Notes under the pieces: model-generated
Seen by the model: the letters and a program-made list of their open reading frames with translations, nothing else
The model's database searches: none
Told to the model about the DNA's origin: nothing
Translations under genes and position numbers: made by a program
Shown here: positions 10,850 through 23,183 of the stretch, piece by piece
How positions within the stretch are numbered: position 1 is the stretch's first letter
Layout: each line of letters starts with the position of its first letter
Assembly (NCBI GenBank): GCA_963930655.1
Contig: OZ005601.1
Coordinates: 24,490,921-24,554,920 of the forward strand
Source: Myrica gale
Lineage: Eukaryota; Streptophyta; Magnoliopsida; Fagales; Myricaceae
Length of the DNA stretch: 64,000 nucleotides
Direction: 5' to 3'

Positions 10850-10860
10850 CCTATATATAG
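10850..10860 (-). promoter_or_regulatory. Probable TATA box of patatin gene 2
   Basis: CTATATATAG lies about 165 bp upstream of the ATG at 10689, matching motif and spacing in patatin gene 1. Confidence 0.55.
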
Positions 10861-11023
10861 CCTTGGGTTGAGAATTAGCCACCATACGTCGTGCGCTAAC
10901 TAAAGAGTTCAAGAAAATGAAAGTTCGGGGAACATGCAGTGGGTGGTCAGTACTGGGCATAGTCGAACATGCAAATGCAAGACACTTTCGCCTAGTCTCG
11001 CGTTGAAGGCTTCCATGATTGAC

Positions 11024-12342
11024 CAGTGGCGGATCCAGGATCCAATTTGAAGGGGGTCGAATACATAAGGCGAAATGAAAAAAAAAATCAACGTAATCTA
11101 AAAAATGTCTTAGAGTTAAAATATCGAAAATTAAGGATTAAAAAGCTTTAAAAATTTTAAAATATAAGTACGTACTATTTGCTAATATTGAAAGTGGCAA
11201 TTAGATCCTACTAATTTGCATCTTATATATATATATATATATATATATCAGAAAATGATAGTTTGAGCAGCAGGAACTCCACAGAAATTCAAGGGCATGA
11301 AAAATCCTAAACAAACAAAAACTAGCTAAATAATTTATTCGGGACCCAAAAATTTGAGTGAGTTTCTATTTATTTTCAAAAAAATTAGAAATGTTTAGGT
11401 AGAACCCTCTATAGCCCTAAGATATTCAAACCAATACAATCTCATACTCCAACAATTTCACAACTCACAAAATTTCAAACCGTAAAACATTTTTAGCATA
11501 CTAAATAAATGAATTTTTCTACTGAATTGTAGAGAGAGAATCTTGGATAGAGGGACATACTAGGGGTTGAAGGTCCAACAATTTTCTAGTGTAAAATCTC
11601 GAGTATCCTACAAAAATTGAAACCGTAAAAAATCTAAATAATGAGATTGAAAGAGAGCTGAGAGTCAAGGGGGATATACACTAGAATTTTCAGTATCAAA
11701 TACTACAAAAATAGTATGGAAAAAAATTGAAAAGTATTGCATTATAATTCCTATAATAGTATGGAGAATTTGGTGTTAACTATATAAATTGCCCAAATTG
11801 TTCAATAAATTGCCAGTGTCCTATAGGCTACCAGGGGATTTACCATCGTTAGTATTCAATTGCAAATACATTAATTAGGTTTGATAAAAGCACTAGTTTC
11901 CTCACAATGTCCAGTTAAGATGCAAATATCAAATTGTCAAATTTTTTACTCCAAAGAAAATATACTTTAAAAACTAAAATAAAGAAGTAATAAAGAGGCA
12001 GCATGTATAACTAAGATACACGTATACTCATTTCCAGGAAAAAAAACCCAAAAGACTTGATTTCTCTAGCACCAGGTGGTCCAGTAAAAACCATCTGACG
12101 ATTTCTCTGGCACCTTTAACCGGCCAAAGCTACTGAAAGTAGAAGCAATCAATACACACTTAAAATCAGGTCCTGCAAGCTTAAAACTAGGGTTGGCCTG
12201 GGCCTATGGGGATCGGGCTCCCATAAACCCATACTAACTTATAATAAAAAATAAAATAATTTTTTTTTTACATATAATAAATTTTTTTGGCAGATCCAAT
12301 AGGGCGGCCGACCAGGGCGGCACCCCCCTGGATCCGCCTGTG
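11024..12342. mobile_element. Non-autonomous hAT-like element (1,319 bp) upstream of patatin gene 2
   Basis: The left end CAGTGGCGGATCCAGG and the right end CCTGGATCCGCCTGTG are near-perfect inverted termini. Flanks are identical 8-bp repeats TGATTGAC (11016-11023 and 12343-12350), diagnostic of hAT. The interior is AT rich, with an (AT)n run near 11227-11249 and no transposase frame. The left end lies about 160 bp beyond the TATA box of patatin gene 2, so the insertion displaced any distal promoter sequence. Confidence 0.9.
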
Positions 12343-12350
12343 TGATTGAC

Positions 12351-13557
12351 CACACAGAAACGAGAAGAATTGTCTCGCCTGGGATGTCGAGAATAGTCAA
12401 ATGTAAATGTACACATGTCAAGTCTCATGGTTTGGGGACTTGTCCGAGTCTGAGACATATATGAGCACCCAAAGAGTTAAAAAAGAAAAAAAAAATGGAG
12501 ACACACGTGTTTAGCTCCGGGCCACCAAGGGAAGATATCTTGTGAAGCAAAGTAATTTCCAATCCATCATCCCTGGAAGTGCGGGAAAAGCACGCTTCAG
12601 CTTTATTATAAACAATTAGGTAAATTCGGCCAAAGAAGCCCGGAAAGCAAAATTCATCCTGCAAAGACAAACTCTGATTCAAACAGGGCCCTACCAAACA
12701 CCAGCCTCCAGACGGGATTTTGTACCAGCAGCCTAACATTATGATCTATATATACCATCCACGTTTTAATTAGAAGCTTGGGGTTTGGGTGGAAGCGCCG
12801 CAACAGAAACATAAGCGGCCTTATTTTTAAATTCAGCGTACATGGATTGAAGACATGATGACCTCAAACTAGAAGTGGGGGATTGCTGACCTGCTGGCAA
12901 AGTAGCTAGGTTTTATCTTTAATTAAAGTTGGGGTGGCTTTGTCTGAAGCATCTCGATTACCATGTTGGACTCGCAATCTGAGGGGAGATATCAATGTAA
13001 TATCTGCAAGCAATCTTTTTGCAAAACATAATTAATTTATCACCTAGATATGATCAAGTGTAGTTTTAGGCCATAGCTGAGCCCTTATGGCAAGACCTTG
13101 CGGACTCGGGTCACTGTGATCATTACGGCAACTGGGCTTTCCGGTTTTTGGCTTGGAGAAATGCATAGGCTGATGCACTTTCAAGTTTCAACGACTAATT
13201 TTAGGTTACATGCTGTAGGATCAATTACAAGCGAAACGAGCCAGGGGCAGTGGGGGACAGCCACCCCCTTCCCATGAAAAATCTGTTCAAATTTTTTGTT
13301 TTTTTTTATCTGGGTTAAGTCCAAGCCTGCCCCCAACGACCCAGACCCAGGTGCTCAGGCCGGCCCAACCCAAAGCCCAGCCGTGTGTTTTTTAAAAAAA
13401 TTAGCAACGCAGTTTCACCCTCTGCCTTTTTAAAAAAAACAAGGTGAAACGCGCGTTTCACTCTTGTTTAATTCGGCTAGCTTGTCCTAATTTTCCTCAT
13501 TCTCTCTTGACGCCTAGCCCTCTCTCCCATAGCTCCCCACCTCCCGACGACCAACGT
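12351..13557. other. Displaced upstream flank, no gene recognised
   Basis: I see only short frames and low-complexity stretches. CAGGGGCAGTGGGGG near 13242 resembles a hAT left end, but no matching right end was found; the copia element begins shortly after. Confidence 0.4.
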
Positions 13558-14818
13558 TGTTGGCTTTTAATCACAATCAATGTTTTGATGATAACAATAG
13601 AAGTAATTGAAATGAGAAACAAAGAAGATTCAAAATAAACATGAAGCAATCAAGTAACATCTCTTTCAATGGAAGTGGCTATTAAAGTGAATACTCAAGT
13701 TACTTGGGTAATTTTTGTAACTCTAGACTTCATCTTTAATAAGAATTTGAACCACACTTGCATAATTCTTCAAAATTTGCATAAACCGTTTTACCGCATG
13801 TTGGAATATTAATTTTTTATAATGGCTTCAAAATCCTCAATAAAACTTCCAAACCTTTAGTATACTTATGAGAAAGTAGTCTTTAAACTTGAGTGTTTTA
13901 AGTTGGTCAAAATCGTGATTTTAAATTAACCGAATCATGCGCTTAAGTTGTGGAGGCCGATCCGCTGATGAAGTGGTCGACCGGCCTATGATCGCTTGGT
14001 GTAGCGATTGACCGGTCCTTTTATAATAGATTCATCTTGAGTTTTGACATTATGACCGTTGAGATAATGATAACCTGTAACGGTCGACCCGTTCATGTAG
14101 GGATGAATTTTTGACAGGTCGACTCCTAACTACTATTAACGGTTAGTTTTCTTATGAGGCCTATATAAAGTCATCTCTAAGCCTTTTAAATGTTGCTGAA
14201 CAACCAAAATCATTTTACTAAGGTAAAGAGTGATAAAAAAAACCTTTGAATCTTTCTTCTAACATCATTCACACATAATCATCACTTTCGCATCCTTATT
14301 ATTGTGTGAAGCCTAAGAGATGAAAATCTTTCATTGTAACATTTACTCCATCAAGAGAGTTTTAGTGGGCATTTTCGTTCATCCTTATACTCTTCTAAGA
14401 TAGTGATTCTCTTATTTCCTTTCGGTGAGAGTTGTTCATCGAAAAAAAGAGTTTTTGAGAGGTTTGTTCTCAAACTCCCTCTTGAGGTTTGAAGAGGTGT
14501 TTATCAAGCTCAAGTTTAAGGAAACATTTCCCTTGGTTGAATTTAGCATAATAGAGAAACCTTTCCCTTGTGTTTACTTCTCTTACCTTATCTCCGTACT
14601 TTGTGCTGCTAGTTTGTTGTTCTAAGTTTAAATTTCATATTCGAGTTGTGATATACATTCTTGTGTTTAATCCTTTATTGTTGTTTAATCCTTTATTGCA
14701 ATCGATTCTTTTTATGAAACTTGTAGCTAGCAAACATATCTTTTAGGGTGAGTTTCAAAAAAAAATTTGAAACCCAATTCACCCCACTTCTTGGGTTGCC
14801 TTAATCCTAGGATTTACA
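13558..14818 (+). repeat. Probable 5' LTR of the copia element
   Basis: It begins TGTTGGCTTTTAATCAC and ends GGATTTACA, directly before the primer site. The left edge is inferred from the TG...CA rule and distance only, since there is no second LTR for comparison. Confidence 0.55.
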
Positions 14819-14819
14819 A

Positions 14820-14832
14820 TTGGTATCAAAGC
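14820..14832 (+). other. Primer binding site of the copia element
   Basis: TTGGTATCAAAGC resembles the initiator-tRNA-Met complement and lies 1-2 bases after the inferred LTR end. Confidence 0.7.
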
Positions 14833-14865
14833 TTGGTGCACAGAATTTAACAATCTTGAGTTAGA

Positions 14866-16170
14866 ATGACAACTTCAAGCAACAACTCTCATTTTGAAGG
14901 ACTCTCAACATATAGATCTCCTTCCTTCAATGGAAGTGATTACACTTATTGGAAAACAATGATGAAAATTTATTTTCAATCCATTGACTATGATCTATGA
15001 TTTTATATTTTGAATTGACCTCACTATCCTATGAAAGCCGTAGATGAGAAAATTGTCTCTAAGACCGTTAATGAGGACAAGAAGAAAATTTCTATAAATG
15101 CTAGAGCTATGAACATTATTTATTGTTCTTTAGAGAGAAATGAATTCAATAGAATATCTACTTGTGATATTGAAAGAAAATTTGGCATTCTTTAAAAATC
15201 ACTCCTGAAGGTACAAACCAAGTGAAATAATATAAAATAAGCATGCTAGTTCATAATTATGAATTTTTTAAGATGAAACCGGAAGAAAAAATTGGTGACA
15301 TGCTTACTAGATATACTAATATTGTGAATAATTTAAATGCTCTTGAAAAAATGTACACTAACTCCAATTTGGTGATAAAAGTTCTTAGGTCACTACTGAA
15401 GACTTGAGAAGCCAAAGTCACCGCTATTCAAGAAGCAAAGAACCTCACCAAATTGCCTTTGGAAGAACTTGTTGCATCTCTCATTACTCACCTTGTAGGG
15501 ACATAAGGAGGAAAGTTCAAAAAGGAGAAGCATAGCTTTTAAATCCTCCGTAGTTCGGATTGAAGCAGATGATGATGAAAGTGGAGATGGAGATGGAGAT
15601 ATAACACTCATGAGAAGGAATTTTAGAAACTTCTTCAAGAGAAAGCAATGAAGGAAAAACTTCAATGATTTCAAGAGAGAAGAGTCAAAGAAGGAATATG
15701 CAAAGATGGACAATAAGAAGGATCACATCAATTGCATTGAAAAATCTTAAACTCAAGTACAATATTTTGAAAAAGATGCATTCACTAGCCATAAGTGACC
15801 ATGATTCCGCAAATGATGAAGAAGAAAATTTGAAGCTATAGAAAGAGGAATCGAAACTAAAATTTTCATGCTTGGAAATTGAGAACAAAGCTTTCAAAGA
15901 TAAGGTTACTCTTGAAAACAACATTCTTGAAAAATTCACTCAAGGAAGCAAAGTTTTGGAAAACATTCTAAATAGTCAAAGTTATATTTTTTACAAAAGT
16001 GGTTTAGGCTAAAAGTCTCATCAAAATGAAAAGTATTTCAAAAAGTTCTTTGTCAAAGTTAAATCCTCAAATGAATCTTTTCATACTTATTACTTTTGTA
16101 ACAAGAATGAACATTTAATATTTGATTCTTCTTTTAGAAAACTTGGGTGCAAAACTTTTAGAAATGTATG
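14866..16170 (+). pseudogene. Copia gag, decayed
   Basis: From the ATG at 14866 the frame gives a copia Gag start (FNGSDYTYWKTMMKIYF) followed at once by a stop where Trp is expected. Further pieces continue through stops to a damaged zinc knuckle near 16080-16130, reading YYFCNKNEHLIFD, in which the second Cys pair is partly lost. A lysine/glutamate-rich linker lies between. Confidence 0.75.
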
Positions 16171-16230
16171 AGTTTCAAAGGGAACCATAACTAACCCAAA
16201 TATACCCAAAAATGGTTGGGTACCAAAAGC

Positions 16231-16569
16231 TTCATCTTGAACTTGTTTTGTAGGATTCAAGAAGAAAGAAATTCAATAGTTGGCACTTGGACAGTGGTTG
16301 ATCAAGACACATGACCGGTGACTCATCAAGATTCGCAAGCCTATCAACCATTAAAGGTGAAAATGTAACATTTGGCAACAACTCCAAAGTAACATTTGGT
16401 AACATTTAGTTTCATCTTGAACTTGTTTTGTAGGATTCAAGAAGAAATAAATGCAATAGTTGGCACTTGGACAGTGGTTGATCAAGACACATGACCGGTG
16501 ACTCATCAAGATTCGCAAGCCTATCAACCATTAAAGGTGAAAATGTAACATTTGGCAACAACTCCAAAG
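16231..16569 (+). repeat. 159-bp direct duplication across the protease start, period 180 bp
   Basis: TTCATCTTGAACTTG to AACTCCAAAG occurs at 16231-16389 and 16411-16569 with only a few differences (AAGAAAGAAATTC versus AAGAAATAAATGC). Both copies encode WHLDSG, a stop, then SRHMTGDSSRF, the copia protease/linker region. The protease active-site region is thus present twice. Confidence 0.9.
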
Positions 16570-16689
16570 GGAAAATCATTGATATATTTGGCGACAACTC
16601 CAAAGGAAAATAATTGATATAGACAATATTGGTGGTAACTCACTTCCTCTAATTGAAAATGTCATATTAGTTGATCAATTGAACCAAAC

Positions 16690-19520
16690 TTGCTTAGTAT
16701 TAGTCAACTTTGTGATAAAGGTTATAAAGTTGTCTTTGAATCTTCTCGATGCCTTATTGAAGATGTCATAGATGGTAAATTATTGTTTATTGGTTATAAG
16801 AATTCAAATTTGTATAAAATTAGCATTGATCAAAATGATTGTGTGGATAATTGTCTTATGGTCAATATAAATGATAGTTGGCTATGGCATAAAATTAATG
16901 GTCATGCTAGCACGCATCAAATTTCAAAAATCTCTAATTGTCTTATGATCTTGTGAATGGGTTACCTAAGTTGAATTTTGAAAAAAATCAAGTTTGTGAA
17001 GCTTGTCAAATGAGAAAACATGTGAAATTTTTTTTTAACTCCAAAAACTTCATTTCAATTAGTAGACCACTACATTACTTCATTTGGATTTATTTTGTCC
17101 ATCAAGAACTCAAAGTTTTGGTGGAAAGTTCTATGCATATGTAATTGTGGATGACTACTCTAGGTTCACTTGGATTTTATTTTTAACTTCAAAAGATGAG
17201 GTCATTCATGAGTTCATTAAATTTTTAAAAAGGGTGCAAAATGCAAAAGGATAAACCATTGTGGCAAATAGAAGTGATTATGGTGGTGAATTTGTAAATG
17301 AGAAGTTTGAAATATTTTTGTAACATGAATGATTATGTGCATAATTTTTCAACATCTAGAACTCCTAAACAAAATGGGGTAGTTGATAGAAAGAATAAAA
17401 CTATTCAATAGATGACAATAACTATTTTGAATGAAAATAAGTTACCAAAATACTATTGGGCTCATGCCGTCAACACCTATTGCTATGTTTTGAATTGAGT
17501 ATCTATGATACCTAATTTGAAGAAAACTCCTTATGAGCTTTGGAAATATAAAAAACCCAACATCCACTATTTCAAAGTTTTTGGTTGCAAATGCTTTATT
17601 TTAAACACCAAAGACAACCTTCGAAAATTTGATTCTAAAACCAATGTTCAAATTTTCCTTCTATACTCTAATTCGAGCAAGGCTTATAGAGTTTATAACA
17701 AAATGACTCTTAGTGTTGAAGAATCAATACATATTACTTTTGATGAATCTAATGGTCAATTTGAGAAAAATGCAAGAGAATAAATTGAAGATATTGAGAG
17801 GAAGATGGAAGGACTTCAAATCAAGGATAACCCCACTCAAAACGAGGAAGCTCAACCTCCAACTGAAGAAATTATTAAATCATTGCAAGGAGAAAGTACT
17901 TCATAAGAACTCCCTAAGGAGTTGATATATACTACTAGTCACCGTCAAGAGTTAATTATTAGTGATCCCTCTCATGGAACTATAACTAGAGCTTCACTTA
18001 GAAATATTTGTAATCATCTTGCATTTGTATCTCAAATTGAACCTAAGACTTTTATTAAAGCCGAAACGACGAAATTTGGATTTTGGCAATGTAAGGAGAG
18101 TTAAACCAATTTGAGAGAAATCAAGTTTGGGAACTTGTCCTTGGTCCCAAGGATCAAATCATTATTTGCACAAAATGGATCTTTAGGAACAAGATTGATG
18201 AGCACTAGATTATTGTTAGAAACAAAACTAGATTGCTTGCTAAAGGCTATACTCAAGAAGAAGGAATTGATTATGATGAAACATATGCATCCTTAGCTTG
18301 TTTAGAATCCATTAGAATACTTTTGGCCTTTGCTTGATATAAAATTTTATGCTTTATCAAATAGATGTAAAAATTACTTTCTTGAATGGATTTTTCATAG
18401 AAGAAGTCTATGTAGAATAACCACAAGGTTTTCAAAACGAAGCTTATCCGAATTTTGTATTTAAATTAAAAAAGATTTTGTATGGACTAAAACAAGCTCC
18501 TAAAGCTTGGTATGATAGACTTAAAGCATTTATTGCTGAAAAAGGTTTTTGTATGGGTAAAATTGACACAACACTTTTCACCAAGACCAAAAAAAATAAT
18601 ATCATAATTGAGCAAATTTATGTGGATGAATCATATTCGGTGCTACTAATGACTCTCTTTGTCAATAATTTTATAAATTTATGCATGAAGAGTTTGAGAT
18701 GAGTATGATGGATTAGCTCAACTTATTTCTTGGACTACAAATCTAGCAATCCAAAGACGAAATCTTCATAAACCAAGCCAAGTATATAAATGATCTATTC
18801 AAACGCTTTGGAATTGAGAACTTTAAAGTGGTGGAAACACCAATGAGCACATCGCAAAAGCTTTGATGCGGATGAAAAAGGTAAAAAGGTGGACATCGCC
18901 AAATATAAAGATATGATTGGAACTCTCCTCTATTTGATGGCTAGTAGGTCCGATATTATGTTTAGTGTATGCTTATGTGCAAGATTCAAAACTTGTCCTA
19001 AAGAATCTTATCTTGGTGTCGTAAATAGATTTTTTCAATATCTATTGGGTACAATTAACTTAGGGCTTTGGTATCTTAGAGACACTCACATAAACCTAGT
19101 AAGCTATTCTAATGTCGACTTTGCCGGGTGCAAAGTTTGAAAGAAAAAGTACTAGTGATACTTGTCATTTCCTGGGTTCATCTTTAGTTTCTTGGATTAG
19201 CAAGAAACAAAACTCGATTGCATTATCAACAATCGAAGCGGAATTCATAGCGGCCGATAGTTGTTGTGCTTAAGTATTGTGGATGAAACAAACTTTCAAA
19301 GATTTTGGACTAGAGTTTGATAGTATACCCATTTAATATGATAACACTTGTACTATCAATTTTTTCAAGAACCTCATCCAACACTCAAGGACTAAACACA
19401 TTAAAATGAGATATCATTTTCTAAGAGATCATATGCAAAAAGGTGACATCACACTTGATTTCATTAGTACTGAGCATCAGTAGCTGATATTTTCACAAAA
19501 CCCTTGAGTAATGACAATTT
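16690..19520 (+). pseudogene. Copia pol: integrase, reverse transcriptase, RNase H (decayed)
   Basis: Recognisable segments in order: the GAG-pre-integrase region with WLWHKINGHAS and a zinc-binding CEACQMRK (16860-17020); integrase core VVDDYSRFTWILF (near 17145) and KTPYELWKYKKPNIHYFKVF (17524); reverse transcriptase MYGLKQAPKAWYDRL (18478), where the expected YVDD reads YVDES; RNase H/connection KYKDMIGTLLYLMASRSDI (18903) and DFAGCK (19120). Frameshifts and stops separate nearly all of them, so no functional polyprotein is possible. Confidence 0.85.
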
Positions 19521-20136
19521 TCGTGATCTTGGAAGAGATTGAGTTTTTAGATGCAAATGCTCTTTGATATGCTATCTATTGATTTCCATGGATTTATATT
19601 GTTTTGATGTTTTAAACATGTTTATAATGTATTCCAGTCATATTATATGTTTGTCATTCATCAAATGCTTCATGTCATTTCACTTTTGGCCCTTAAAACC
19701 TCATCTGTCAAGATCGTTCTTCGTAGCGGTTGACCATGTGGAACCGCTACACGAAGCGATCGATCAGTTCGTAAAACATGTTCTACCAAGCAGTCGACGG
19801 TCATGAACGGCTACATGAAGCAGTTGAAATGCCTCATCGAGGCTATATATACAACAATCCACATTTGGTCGACCACACTCTTTCCTCCAGTTAATCGGAC
19901 CGTCTCTCTTGACCCAAACACTCCCAAAATCATTCCCAAAACACTTTAACCTACCCTAAAATCCATCCCCATCATTTCAGATCATCAATTTAGGCCTAAA
20001 CAATCTCTTTTTGTCTATATTTGCATCAAAATCCCTTAAAAAAGAGATTTTTGGGAATTTCGGCCCCTTTGAAACTCTAACCCCAAATTTTCAAATTTTA
20101 GCCTTTTTCTCTCCAATTTTCGCTCTCATATCGTCA

Positions 20137-21100
20137 TGCCAAGGATGAAGCTGTCAGGAGTTGTACTGAGGGAGCAGGATCATCTCGTTCTACAGTGGAT
20201 TATTAGGGTGGTCTTGATTATTTTTTTCGTAATTCGTGTGAGGAGTTGTTGTGCAATGACTTTTCATTGAGAAAAGTCATATTGGGAAGGAAAGTGAACG
20301 TATCTTCACTTTTAGATTTTGAGATTGAGTGCCTATATGAGAAACAAGATTTGGAAACTTTGTTGGATATGGGTAATAAAGTCTATCTTAAATATATTAG
20401 GATTTTCTTCTGTAATATGACTGCTAGATGGGAAAATAGATTTATTCACTGTGAGAAGTATGGTTGGAGGACGAGAGATTGTATTGAATAAAATTATACT
20501 TGGAGATATCTTAGGCATTCCACATGTTGGGCCTCAGGCTTATGAGATTAAGATTTGGCATGTGTGCAAGGGATTTTATGGAGAAGCCTTAATTTACCTC
20601 CTATGGGACAATATTATGGCGGCTGATACACCTAGGAAAATATAAGTCAACCAATTGAAAATTCGTTCGAGGTTGTTTCATATAATTTGCTCTCATAATC
20701 TGATTCCTCGGGGTGGACACCGAAAGGAGATAACTTTTATGGATGTCTTCGTGATTGAGCGTCTCCTGAAAGAGAAAAAGTTCAATCTCTCATTCATTAT
20801 ACTCGAACATATAGAAGACTCTTGTGAGTAGAAAAAGAATCTACCTTATGGTTTGTTGTTTATCAAGATCTTTAGGCACTTTGGAGTTGCACTAAGTTCT
20901 CGAGAGAAAGACATTTTGACTAAGTTTGAACAGTTTGACACTGTTGTCCTAACCCGAACGGGATATAGGAAGAATTCGAGAAATGAGTGGGTGCCTAAGC
21001 GTCAAGCTAGTGATGAGTATGTGCCTGAGGACAAGGATGTGTCTGAAATTATGATGATGAGGTTGAGGATGAGCCTGAGGAGGTTGATGCTGAGACGATG
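20137..21100 (+). pseudogene. Plant-transposon-type ORF downstream of pol, decayed
   Basis: Fragments in shifting frames read MPRMKLSGVVLREQD, GREIVLNKIILGDILGIP, LIPRGGHRKEITFMDVF and LPYGLLFIKIFRHFGVALS. This combination (a 'GTRIVLN..LLA.ILGIP' part, then 'NILPRG...VTYLDVFL' and 'LPYGMLLT.IFRHFGV') is the conserved layout of the uncharacterised putative plant transposon protein domain often carried by plant retrotransposons. Its role is unknown. It lies about 0.6 kb after RNase H on the same strand, as accessory ORFs of copia elements do. The family assignment is from memory of motif patterns. Confidence 0.6.
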
Positions 21101-21390
21101 AAGTTTGACATAGATGTTGACATGGTTGATGATCCTCCAGTTACTACTTCTTCTACTAGAGTTCTCGATCCTACCTTTTCTTTTGACACCCAGCTCAAGG
21201 CTCTTAAGGAGAGAGTTACTAATACGAATGAGCAAAGGAAGTTCCTTGAGGAGATGGTTATTTCTATGGAAGACAAGCAAAAAAAGTTCTTTGAGAAGAT
21301 GAGGACTTTTATATCATTATCAATGACTTCATTTCTATGGAAGTTCCTTGAGGAGATGATTATTTCTATGGTCGATTGGTGCATGTGTTG

Positions 21391-22555
21391 ACGAAATCCG
21401 TCAATTTGAACAGCCAAATCGGGTACGAGGTCCAGATTGCAAAAATGTGGAAGATAATGGGTCCAATGTATCAAAAATAAAACATCGGGGTGCAAAGTGT
21501 AAATGATCGCAAAGACAAGGGGGCAAAGTGTACTTATCCCTTAATGTTTTTAGTCCTTAATTTTCAATAGTTTAACTCTAGAACACTTTTTTGCATTAGG
21601 TAGGAAAATGTTTTTTGTCATTTTGCCTTGAGATTTTGCACCCCTTCAAATTCAATCTTGGTTTTTCATTGGGATTAATCCTCTCTTTCATGCCTATAGA
21701 TCATCCCGCTTGTTGTAATAAGTATGAGGAAATAGGGAGTCGACTAATGATTGGCCGTATAATCTTCCAAGATGTATGACTGAGCCCTAAATTATTTGCA
21801 TTCTCTATCTTCGATTTTGAGAAGGTTATTATACCAATTGAAAAAAGTTTCTCTAACATTTATGAACACCAATTAGGTATGAATATATGGAATATTCTAT
21901 CTTAAATCTAGATATCCCCACCTATACTTCAACATTAGTTTTGTGATTTGATAGTAACGATAGCTAGTGCACAGGAAAATGGCAATAGCATGTATATATA
22001 GTTGGTAGGTATGTGGAAGGTGTTATTGTAAAGTAAAATTAATTTTGGGCCCAAAGATATGAATGATGTCTTTTGTGATGGCCTAACAAAGTGTAATATT
22101 TTAGCTCCTAAAATATCACTCAAATATCATTTACCAATCCAAGTTACGAATATCACCACATTTATTTTCAAACTACTAAAAATGCATCAATTTTCTCTCT
22201 CTAGTAAGATACTATGATTGAAATATACAGAAAATAGATTACGTAGCATAATATGATCCACAGTTGAATCCTATAGCATCGTGAACACGAGCGAGTTTTC
22301 ATAGTTTGAAGGTTCAATGTGATGAAATTCGTAGTTTCAAGGTTCAAAATGACATTTAACTCATACTTGGAGGGTTAAAAGTGAAAAGTTTAACCACCAT
22401 GGGAGAGCTACCCTTCCTATTAAGCCTTCTCATAGATAGTCTCCCCTTTAGGTGAATGCTTTCGGCCCCTCGTCCATATATGTGGTTAAGTCAAGGACTC
22501 GATATAGTTTGTCAAATACTTGAAGGTCCTACAACCCAATTCCACTAAGCTAGCG
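21391..22555. other. Intergenic DNA, no gene recognised
   Basis: The start contains GGGTGCAAAGTGT and GGGGCAAAGTGT motifs (21486-21535). These resemble the arms of the inverted-repeat element at 30895-31304, so a fragment of that family may be present. Nothing else is recognised. Confidence 0.4.
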
Positions 22556-23183
22556 TAGGGGTGGGCAAAATTACCTCCGGTACCGAAATTCCAGTTTTCG
22601 CATCCGGGCACCGCCTACTGCCGAGAATTAGAGCAGGAGACGGTAGGCAATATAGCCTATATGGCGGAACCGGTACTTCCGCCAACAAGTCCTGGAATTT
22701 CGATTTCGAATTTTTATCCCCTAGACCAAAACGCATAGTTTTCATCTAGGGTTGTTTCAACCCCCCTACCCTTTCATTCTCTCTTCTCTCACTCACTCAG
22801 CTCTCACTGTGTCTCTCTGATCTCACGACTCATGACTCACAACTCACTCGTCTCTTTGCCTCTCTCATTTTTTCTCTCTCTCTCTGTGATCTCACTCGCT
22901 CATTTCTCACCGTCTCAGTCTCACAGTCTCTCTTGCTCTTGCCGAACGCTGCCTCTCTTGCCAAACTGCAAAGCCCAAAAATTGGTGTTATGGACTATAA
23001 TTCAGGTGTAAATCGAAAAAAAAGCTCAAAATTTTGGACCCAAATAAACTCAAATAGTCCATAATTTTCTAGCTGGAATTTTGTCATTCATTACGGGGAT
23101 TGCCGAAATTATCTCATTCTTGTCGGTACCGAAGTCGGGAAATTCCAGCTCCGGTACGAAATTCCGGTAGTACCGTTACCCTA
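22556..23183. mobile_element. Possible hAT-type MITE with GGTACCG-rich subterminal inverted repeats
   Basis: The left end TAGGGGTGGGCAAAATTACC, with CCGGTACCGAAATTCC inside it, is mirrored at the right by CGGTACGAAATTCCGGTAGT and GTTACCCTA. TAGGG termini fit hAT. No clean target duplication was found, so the ends are provisional. A CT-rich tract with many TCTCACTC units occupies about 22768-22940. Confidence 0.5.

Larger units (their letters stand above)
13558..21390 (+). mobile_element. Degenerate Ty1/copia retrotransposon with an extra downstream ORF; right LTR not found
   Basis: Order on the plus strand: a 5' LTR of about 1.26 kb, a tRNA-Met-like primer site, gag, protease, integrase, reverse transcriptase and RNase H (copia order), then a separate decayed ORF at 20.1-21.1 kb. 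Many stops and frameshifts interrupt every domain. I could not find a second copy of the LTR before about 22 kb, so the 3' end appears deleted or too diverged. The right boundary is therefore approximate. Confidence 0.8.

Noticed and set aside
19560-20130. Possible 3' LTR of the second copia element
   Set aside because: Shared words such as GTCGACC-like and TATATATA-like phrases with the 5' LTR are too few and out of order to call a second LTR.
22556-23183. Eight-base target duplication for the GGTACCG-rich element
   Set aside because: Flanks (GCTAGCG and ATCCTAGG) do not match well enough to claim a duplication.
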